This document shows positions 59,344 to 64,000 of a stretch of DNA of 64,000 nt, one piece after another. Origin of the DNA: Burkholderiales bacterium. Lineage in GTDB: Bacteria; Pseudomonadota; Gammaproteobacteria; Burkholderiales; SG8-41. The notes under the pieces are model-generated. The model saw only the letters and a program-made list of their open reading frames with translations, had not been told where the DNA came from and searched no databases. Every line of letters starts with the position of its first letter. Position 1 is the stretch's first letter. A program made the translations under genes and the position numbers. The stretch lies in contig DATAJS010000005.1 in NCBI GenBank assembly GCA_036262035.1, positions 1 through 64,000 on the forward strand. Direction: 5' to 3'.

Positions 59344-59467
59344 GTTTCGTTAGCCCCTGAATAGGCACGAGAAATGCTGCGGTCTACCCGCTTTTTCGCG
59401 GAATTTGGTGCCTCAGGCGGTAATTCTTCCCTGCCTCGAAGGTCGGCCCGCCTTAAAGGAAGGGGGG

Positions 59468-59564
59468 TCTCGGAGGGAAACCTTGGTTTCCCTCTGAGGC
59501 GTTCACCGGGCGCGACCTGGCGCAGCCAGGTCTCGGAGGGAAACCTTGGTTTCCCTCCGAGGCG
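59468..59564. repeat. two tandem 30-bp palindromes upstream of rpoN
   Basis: CTCGGAGGGAAACC-TT-GGTTTCCCTC(C/T)GAG occurs at 59468-59501 and again at 59531-59564; the second copy is a perfect inverted repeat. They lie about 150-240 bases upstream of the expected rpoN start, the position of enhancer sites for NtrC-type activators. They also follow the stop of the 59601 gene, where terminators would sit. No T-run follows either copy. Confidence 0.7.
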
Positions 59565-59600
59565 GACCTGCGCGCAGCGAAGTAGCGCCGCCTGCGGACG

Positions 59601-59939
59601 CTACTTCGCAGGTGTTGAGTGAGCCTCGGCCGATTGGTTCTTACCGCCGCCCGCGCCGGCGGTGCCCGGCTTTTCGACCGCTTTGTGCGACACGTTGGTC
59701 GCCTCGGTCCTGCCCGCGGCCGCGGATGCGCCCGCCCCGCCCTTGGTCTTCTTGTAGTACTCGACCACGCGGTTCTGCGCTTTCTCCAGCGCCGCTTTTT
59801 CCTGCTCTACCTTCGCTGCATCCACCTGTTTCTTCTGCGCCGCGGCTTCCTGCTGCTCGGGCGTGGGTGGGGGAAGCTTGGCGAGCGCGACGCCGGCGAG
59901 CGCCGACATCGCAAGGGCGGTAATGTGCGTGATGCGCAT
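59601..59939 (-). CDS. small exported Ala-rich protein
   Basis: 112 residues. Signal peptide (MRITHITALAMSALAGVALA), then a helical charged middle (EQQEAAAQKKQVDAAKVEQE, KAALEKAQNRVVEYYKKTKG) and an Ala/Gly/Ser tail. No family recognised. Expected periplasmic. It follows the 59975-60241 gene by 35 bases and shares its predicted sigma-54-type promoter. Confidence 0.7.
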   Translation of the reverse strand: MRITHITALAMSALAGVALAKLPPPTPEQQEAAAQKKQVDAAKVEQEKAALEKAQNRVVEYYKKTKGGAGASAAAGRTEATNVSHKAVEKPGTAGAGGGKNQSAEAHSTPAK

Positions 59940-59974
59940 GGGTTCTTTCCTTTCGTGAGAAATCCGGGTTTGGG

Positions 59975-60241
59975 TTAGGGACGCTCCTTGAACGCGCCGA
60001 CGGGATCGTCGGCGAGGCTGTCGCTTTCGTGCGGCCCGGCGCTGCCGCGCTCGATATCGGCCGTGCCTTCGCCGGTGCGCGGCACGCCGCCGCGGCGGGA
60101 TGGCCGGTTCTCCGTGTCCTGGCCCTGGGAAGAGCCGATGCCGGTCGGGGTGTCCTGATCGCGGGGCTTCGAGCCTTCGGGCTTGCCCGAAAGATTGGTG
60201 GTGCTCTGCTGGCTGTTCTGCTGCTGTTTCGCGTCGGACAT
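59975..60241 (-). CDS. small hydrophilic disordered protein
   Basis: 88 residues (MSDAKQQQNSQQSTTNLSGK). Rich in Gln, Ser, Gly, Asp and Arg, without hydrophobic segments. The end HESDSLADDPVGAFKERP and the RTGEGTADIERGSAGPHESD segment recall other short stress-cluster proteins. No family recognised. A sigma-54-like site at 60275 and RBS GCGGAGA precede it. Confidence 0.7.
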   Translation of the reverse strand: MSDAKQQQNSQQSTTNLSGKPEGSKPRDQDTPTGIGSSQGQDTENRPSRRGGVPRTGEGTADIERGSAGPHESDSLADDPVGAFKERP

Positions 60242-60274
60242 GTCTGTCTCCGCAATGGGTTATGCGCGCGCCGG

Positions 60275-60290
60275 TGCAACCGGCATGCCT
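60275..60290 (-). promoter_or_regulatory. sigma-54-type promoter of the 60241 gene
   Basis: AGGCATGCCGGTTGCA on the minus strand: GGCAT at -24, TTGCA at -12. Expected leader about 23 bases. Confidence 0.6.
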
Positions 60291-60296
60291 CAGGCC

Positions 60297-61448
60297 TCAG
60301 GTGTCGGCAGCGGTCTCCGACGCCTTGCCGCTCACGAACTCGCCGACCGCGCGCAGCGAATCGATGTGATCGCAGAAGATCTTGAGCGTCATCAGGATCG
60401 GCACCGCCATGAGCGCGCCGACGACGCCCCACAGCCATCCCCACAGCATCATCGACACGAAGACCATGACCGGATTGAGCGTGAGGCTCTTGCCGGTGAG
60501 GTACGGCGTGATGAACTGCCCCTCGATCGTCTCCAGCGAGAAATAGAGCAGCGGCACGAGCAGGATGTCGTGCAGGTCGGAGAAGGTCACGAACGCGACG
60601 ATGGTGAGCACGATGCCGCTCACCGCGGCACCGACGTACGGCACGAAGTTGAACAACGCCACCATCACCCCCCACAACAGCGGGTTCGGCATGCCGAGCA
60701 GATGCATCAGGATCGCGGTCGCGCAGCCCAGGCCGATATTGATGCAGGTGATCGTGAAGAGGTACTGCGCCATCGCGGTCTGTATGGTGCGTGCGACGTT
60801 CACCGCTTTCTTCTTGTCGGTGAGCGTCGGCAACACGCGCACCAGCTTTCTCATGAAGAGATCGCCCGACGCGAGCAGGAACAACAGCAGCACGAGCGTC
60901 GCGCCGGCGGAGATCAGCATCGTCTGGGTGCCGGTCATGATGCGGCTCATGAGATTGGGCTCGCTGGACACCGACACCACCTGGGACTGACGCGGCGCCG
61001 GCGCCGCGCCGACGGTGGTGAGCGCCTCGACCTTCTGCGCGGCGCGGCTCACCTCCTCCATCGACTTCCGGACGTTCCAGAGCTTGCGCTCGATCTGCTC
61101 GGTGATCCGGGGCATCTTGGCGATCCAGTCGCTCGCCGGCTCGAAGAGCTGGTACAGCGCGGTGCCCAGCACCCCGGCGAGCGATAGCACGACGATCGCC
61201 GCGCCGACGGGCTCGGGTATGGCGATGCGCTTCAGCGCGCGAACCGCGGGATAGAGGATGAGCGAGAGCAGGATCGCCAGCACGATCGGCAGCAGGAACG
61301 ATCGCGCGAAGTAAAACGTATAGAACAGCGCGAGAATGAACAGTCCCTTGACCGCGACCGCGGGCGTGCCGGACAGCGTCGCGTCGACGTGCGCCTCGGC
61401 GGGCGGCTCGGGCTGGAGCAGGTGCTCCATGTGAGTGGGATCGTTCAT
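60297..61448 (-). CDS. AI-2E-family transporter (PerM/TqsA-like permease)
   Basis: 383 residues. Eight predicted membrane helices, e.g. FYFARSFLLPIVLAILLSLI, VGAAIVVLSLAGVLGTALYQ and WLWGVVGALMAVPILMTLKI, with the conserved GMPNPLLWGVMVALFNFVPY and VGAAVSGIVLTIVAF region. The family includes quorum-signal exporters and Na+/H+ antiporters, so the substrate cannot be fixed. The predicted -24/-12 site ends about 15 bases before the ATG at 61448; the ATG at 61430 (MEHLLQPEPP) would fit transcription from it better. Confidence 0.9.
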   Translation of the reverse strand: MNDPTHMEHLLQPEPPAEAHVDATLSGTPAVAVKGLFILALFYTFYFARSFLLPIVLAILLSLILYPAVRALKRIAIPEPVGAAIVVLSLAGVLGTALYQLFEPASDWIAKMPRITEQIERKLWNVRKSMEEVSRAAQKVEALTTVGAAPAPRQSQVVSVSSEPNLMSRIMTGTQTMLISAGATLVLLLFLLASGDLFMRKLVRVLPTLTDKKKAVNVARTIQTAMAQYLFTITCINIGLGCATAILMHLLGMPNPLLWGVMVALFNFVPYVGAAVSGIVLTIVAFVTFSDLHDILLVPLLYFSLETIEGQFITPYLTGKSLTLNPVMVFVSMMLWGWLWGVVGALMAVPILMTLKIFCDHIDSLRAVGEFVSGKASETAADT

Positions 61449-61462
61449 CCTGAAACGCCGTC

Positions 61463-61478
61463 TGCAAGGCCCATGCCC
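61463..61478 (-). promoter_or_regulatory. sigma-54-type promoter of the AI-2E-family gene
   Basis: GGGCATGGGCCTTGCA on the minus strand: GGCAT and TTGCA with correct spacing. The start would fall only about five bases before ATG 61448, so a later translation start is likely if the promoter is real. Divergent to the site at 61484. Confidence 0.5.
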
Positions 61479-61483
61479 CGGAT

Positions 61484-61499
61484 GGGAACAGTGCTTGCC
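61484..61499 (+). promoter_or_regulatory. sigma-54-type promoter of the M48-udgX pair
   Basis: GGGAACAGTGCTTGCC: GG-N10-GC with TTGC. Expected start near 61510, leader about 55 bases, RBS CGGAGA before the ATG at 61565. Confidence 0.5.
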
Positions 61500-61564
61500 T
61501 TGCGAGCCGGTGTCAATGATGACCGACGCCTGCGTGCACTAATACGTCGATCGGAGAATCCGTC

Positions 61565-62365
61565 ATGAGAATCCTCTTTGCCGTCGTCCTTACCGCGCTG
61601 CTCGCCGCGTGCGAAACCGTCCAGACGACTCAGCCGGGCACCGTCGGCGTCGACCGCAGCCAGCGCTTCATGGTGTCGAGCCAGGAAGTCGACCAGGCCG
61701 CCGCGCAGGAATACCAGAAGGTGCTCGCGGACGCGCGCACGAAAGGCGTCCTCGACCGTGACGCGCGCAACGTCCAGCGGGTGCGCAATGTCGCTTCGCG
61801 CCTGATCCCGCATACCGCCGCTTTCCGCTCGGATGCTCCGAAGTGGGCGTGGGAGACCCACGTCATCACCGACCCGCAGCTCAACGCGTGGGCGATGCCC
61901 GGCGGCAAGATGGTCGTCTATACCGGGCTCATCGATAAGCTCCAGCTCACCGACGACGAGCTCGCGGCGATCATGGGCCACGAGATCTCGCACTCGCTGC
62001 GCGAGCACGCGCGCGAGCGCATCTCGCAGGAGCAGGCGAGCGGGCTCCTCGTGGGGATCGGCAGCGCGCTGCTCGGCCTCGGCGAAGTCGGCCAGGGCCT
62101 CGCCAACGCCGTGGCGCAGGTCACGTTCACGCTGCCCCACTCGCGCGAGCAGGAGACCGAAGCCGACCGGCTGGGCGTCGAGCTCGCTGCGCGCGCGGGC
62201 TACGATCCGCACGCCGCGGTGAGCGTGTGGCAGAAGATGCTGCAGGCGGGCAACAGCGGCGGGCCGCAGTTCCTGTCGACGCACCCCTCGCCCGCGACGC
62301 GCCTGCAGGATCTCAAGGTCTACGCCGATCGCGTGATGCCGCTCTACCAGCAGGCCCGGCGCTAG
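61565..62365 (+). CDS. M48-family metalloprotease lipoprotein (LoiP-like)
   Basis: 266 residues. Lipobox LLAAC with Cys16. Zinc site HEISHSLREH at 139-148, and the third ligand Glu in EQETEADRLGVELAARAGYD. C-terminal FLSTHPSPATRLQDL is the family marker. It matches periplasmic LoiP/YggG and related proteases for outer membrane quality control. Upstream of udgX with 31 bases between them. Confidence 0.92.
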   Translation: MRILFAVVLTALLAACETVQTTQPGTVGVDRSQRFMVSSQEVDQAAAQEYQKVLADARTKGVLDRDARNVQRVRNVASRLIPHTAAFRSDAPKWAWETHVITDPQLNAWAMPGGKMVVYTGLIDKLQLTDDELAAIMGHEISHSLREHARERISQEQASGLLVGIGSALLGLGEVGQGLANAVAQVTFTLPHSREQETEADRLGVELAARAGYDPHAAVSVWQKMLQAGNSGGPQFLSTHPSPATRLQDLKVYADRVMPLYQQARR

Positions 62366-62396
62366 GCGCGCGGTTCGGATACGGAGACGGGGACTC

Positions 62397-63020
62397 GTGG
62401 CGGCGAGCACGGTGACCGTTGCGGCCCCGCCGCACACGCACTCGCTCACCAGGCTGAAGAGCGCGGCCGCCGGGTGCCGCGCATGCCCCTTGTGGCGCAC
62501 CGGCACGCAGACGGTGTTCGGCGAAGGCGGCTCTCACGCGCCGCTGCTGGTCGTCGGCGAGCAGCCCGGCGATCGCGAGGACATCGAAGGCCATCCGTTC
62601 GTCGGTCCCGCCGGCAGGCTCCTCGACCGCGCGCTGGAGGCGACCGGCGTGCCGCGCGAGGACGTGTACATCACCAACGCGGTCAAGCACTTCAAGTGGG
62701 AGCCGCGCGGCAAGCGGCGGCTGCACAAGACGCCGGCCCAGCGCGAGATCGAAGCGTGCCTGCCGTGGCTCGAGGCCGAGGTCGCGGCGGTCGAGCCGAA
62801 AGTCGTGCTCTGCATGGGCGCGACCGCGGCGCGCGCGGTCATGGGGGGCAAGGTGCGGGTGACCGAGACGCGCGGTCACCCGCTCAAGTCACCGCTCGGC
62901 AAGGACGTGGTGATCACCATCCACCCCGCGTACATCCTGAGGCTGCGCACCGGCGCCGAGGAAGCCTTCGCGCTGTTCGTGAACGACGTGCAGCAGGCGG
63001 CGAAGCTCGCGGGCTATTAA
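62397..63020 (+). CDS. udgX: UdgX-type uracil-DNA glycosylase
   Basis: 207 residues, GTG start. Family 4-like uracil glycosylase with [4Fe-4S] Cys (C27-R-A-C30; further Cys near 121 and 137), motif A GEQPGDREDIEGHPFVGPAG at 54-73, and C-terminal motif HPAYILR. The insertion KRRLH at 106-110 is the UdgX hallmark: its His (here 110) forms a covalent bond to the DNA sugar after uracil removal in the characterised mycobacterial enzyme. Probably co-transcribed with the M48 protease. Confidence 0.92.
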   Translation: MAASTVTVAAPPHTHSLTRLKSAAAGCRACPLWRTGTQTVFGEGGSHAPLLVVGEQPGDREDIEGHPFVGPAGRLLDRALEATGVPREDVYITNAVKHFKWEPRGKRRLHKTPAQREIEACLPWLEAEVAAVEPKVVLCMGATAARAVMGGKVRVTETRGHPLKSPLGKDVVITIHPAYILRLRTGAEEAFALFVNDVQQAAKLAGY

Positions 63021-63032
63021 CCCGCGCCCTCT

Positions 63033-63620
63033 TCAGTCCTTCAGCCCGTGCATGAGGCCGACGAGGTCGTCGGCGTGCTCTTCCTCGGTCGCGAGGATCG
63101 ATTCCATCAGCCGGCGCGTCGTCGGGTCCTTGTCGCCGATGTACTGCGCGATCTCGCGATAGCTCTCGATCGCGATGCGCTCCGCCACGAGGTTTTCGCG
63201 AATCATGTCCTTCAATCCGCTGCCCTCGACGTACTGCGCGTGCGAGCGCTGCGCGAGGCCGTCGGGCGAGAAGTCGGGCGCACCGCCGAGCTGCACGATG
63301 CGCTGCGCGATCTGGTCGGCGTGCCCCTGCTCCTGCTGGGCGTGCTCGAGGAATTCGGCGGCGACCGCTTCGGCGTGTATGCCGTCGGCCATGAAGTAAT
63401 GACGCTTGTAGCGCAGGTAGCAGATGATCTCGGTCGCGAGCGCTTCGTTGAGAAGCCTGATCACCTGCTCGCGGTCGGCGTTGTAGCTCGGCGTCACCGC
63501 GCCCGATTCGATGTCCTGGCGCGCGCGTTGACGGATCGTCGCCACGTCGGTGAGCTTGGCGCCCTGGCTCTGCCCCTGCGACGGCGAGCTGCCCTTCAGT
63601 GTGTCGGAAGTCTGCTGCAT
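63033..63620 (-). CDS. ferritin-like/bacterioferritin-type protein
   Basis: 195 residues. Diiron pattern over a four-helix bundle: LLNEALATEIICYLRYKRHY, AAEFLEHAQQEQGHADQIAQ, MIRENLVAERIAIESYREIA, MESILATEEEHADDLVGLMH. Two Glu-x-x-His pairs and single Glu ligands are all present. A Gln/Ser-rich N-terminal extension of about 25 residues precedes it. Iron storage or peroxide detoxification in the cytoplasm. Follows the entericidin gene by 75 bases and probably shares its promoter. Confidence 0.88.
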   Translation of the reverse strand: MQQTSDTLKGSSPSQGQSQGAKLTDVATIRQRARQDIESGAVTPSYNADREQVIRLLNEALATEIICYLRYKRHYFMADGIHAEAVAAEFLEHAQQEQGHADQIAQRIVQLGGAPDFSPDGLAQRSHAQYVEGSGLKDMIRENLVAERIAIESYREIAQYIGDKDPTTRRLMESILATEEEHADDLVGLMHGLKD

Positions 63621-63695
63621 GATGCCTCTTCCCCGGATAGTCGATGGATGCGCGCACCGCGGCGAGCGCGCCGCAGTGCGTCGCCTGGGTGGACG

Positions 63696-63827
63696 TTACT
63701 TGGTGCGTTCCGCGGCGCCCTGGATCTTTTCGCCGCCGCGCTCGATGTCCTTGCCTGCGCCTTGCATCGTATTGCAGGCGGTCGCGAAGAACGCCAACAG
63801 GCAAGCCGCTATGAGTGCGCGAAACAT
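63696..63827 (-). CDS. entericidin-like small lipoprotein
   Basis: 43 residues: MFRALIAACLLAFFATACNT, then MQGAGKDIERGGEKIQGAAE and RTK. Lipobox ATAC with Cys18 and the GAGKDIERGGEKIQGAA pattern identify the entericidin A/B family. In E. coli the ecnAB locus is a stationary-phase envelope module. RBS AAAGGAG lies before the ATG at 63827, and a sigma-54-like site lies at 63876. Confidence 0.9.
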   Translation of the reverse strand: MFRALIAACLLAFFATACNTMQGAGKDIERGGEKIQGAAERTK

Positions 63828-63875
63828 GATGATCTCCTTTGAGTTCGGTTAGGGGAGCGGGTCCCACACCGGATT

Positions 63876-63891
63876 AGCAATGGGTATTCCC
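63876..63891 (-). promoter_or_regulatory. sigma-54-type promoter of the entericidin gene
   Basis: GGGAATACCCATTGCT on the minus strand: GG-N10-GC with TTGC. Expected leader about 38 bases. Back-to-back with the site at 63906. Confidence 0.55.
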
Positions 63892-63905
63892 ACCGCGCGT
63901 GCTTG

Positions 63906-63921
63906 CGGTATGCCCTTTGCA
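63906..63921 (+). promoter_or_regulatory. sigma-54-type promoter of the last gene
   Basis: CGGTATGCCCTTTGCA: GG-N10-GC with TTGCA. Expected leader about 26 bases with ACAGGGGA before the ATG at 63958. Confidence 0.55.
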
Positions 63922-63957
63922 ACGGGCTCCGCAACACCGTCCTCACAGGGGAATCAC

Positions 63958-64000
63958 ATGACGGTCACCTTGCTCGTCGTTCTCGTCGCGATCGTGCTCG
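63958..64000 (+). CDS. start of a small membrane protein (cut by window end)
   Basis: Fourteen codons visible: MTVTLLVVLVAIVL. Entirely hydrophobic, compatible with a small DUF3309-type or similar one-helix membrane protein of stress clusters, but too short to assign. Good RBS (AGGGGAA) and a sigma-54-like site upstream. Confidence 0.5.
   Translation, partial: MTVTLLVVLVAIVL

Overview
The window is GC-rich, densely coded DNA from a proteobacterium, most likely a betaproteobacterium of the Burkholderiales type. This is inferred from three Bug/TctC-type periplasmic receptors without TctAB partners, a gltX-tRNA-Ala-tRNA-Glu group, ATGA/GTGA-coupled operons and dispersed ATTCCCG...CGGGAAT palindromes. 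Taxonomy cannot be fixed from sequence reading alone.

Layout. (1) 1-12 kb, secreted proteins: three RTX proteins (a 5'-truncated one, an M10 serralysin-like metalloprotease and a VCBS/RTX protein) share one long repeat module and one C-terminal type I secretion region. Between them lies a tightly coupled five-gene envelope operon (small YLDPGTGS protein, methyltransferase, sulfatase-fold membrane protein, short VanZ-like protein, beta-helix protein). A Sec-exported VCBS-repeat protein follows. (2) 12-20.3 kb, decayed accessory DNA: a frameshifted unknown gene, a methyltransferase, an autotransporter pseudogene, a complete IS21-family element with target duplication and a frameshifted DUF4145 gene. 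It ends at the 3' end of tRNA-Glu, and two degenerate copies of that tRNA end lie inside, so this looks like a former integration hotspot. (3) 20.2-25 kb: tRNA-Glu, tRNA-Ala and gltX, then an IS1595-family transposon of about 2.9 kb carrying five passenger genes, one with a HEPN-like Rx4H motif. (4) 25-38.4 kb, catabolism: polysaccharide deacetylase, gamma-glutamyltransferase-family protein, three Bug receptors, FAD oxidase, HyuB/HyuA, a Gfo/Idh/MocA oxidoreductase with a histone-H1-like tail, D-amino-acid dehydrogenase and tRNA-Val. (5) 38.5-43.3 kb: a complete type I secretion system (HlyD, ABC, TolC), the plausible exporter of the RTX proteins. (6) 43.5-49.2 kb: hybrid histidine kinase and AsmA-like protein. 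(7) 49.4-64 kb, stress/envelope/DNA-protection cluster: YqjD-like and holin-like membrane proteins, hemerythrin, NtrC-type regulator, Ku, topoisomerase IB, DUF4142, PRC-barrel, a solitary rpoN, AI-2E-family permease, M48 protease, UdgX, ferritin-like protein and entericidin.

The most interesting signal is in region 7. Ten intergenic sites with the sigma-54 pattern GG-N10-GC (nine with TTGC at -12, five with GGCAT or GGCAC at -24) each face a gene or operon start. The targets include rpoN itself and the NtrC-family regulator. This suggests a self-contained, autoregulated sigma-54 stress regulon with its own sigma factor and activator in about 13 kb. It is a prediction from sequence pattern and still needs a matrix scan and transcript mapping.
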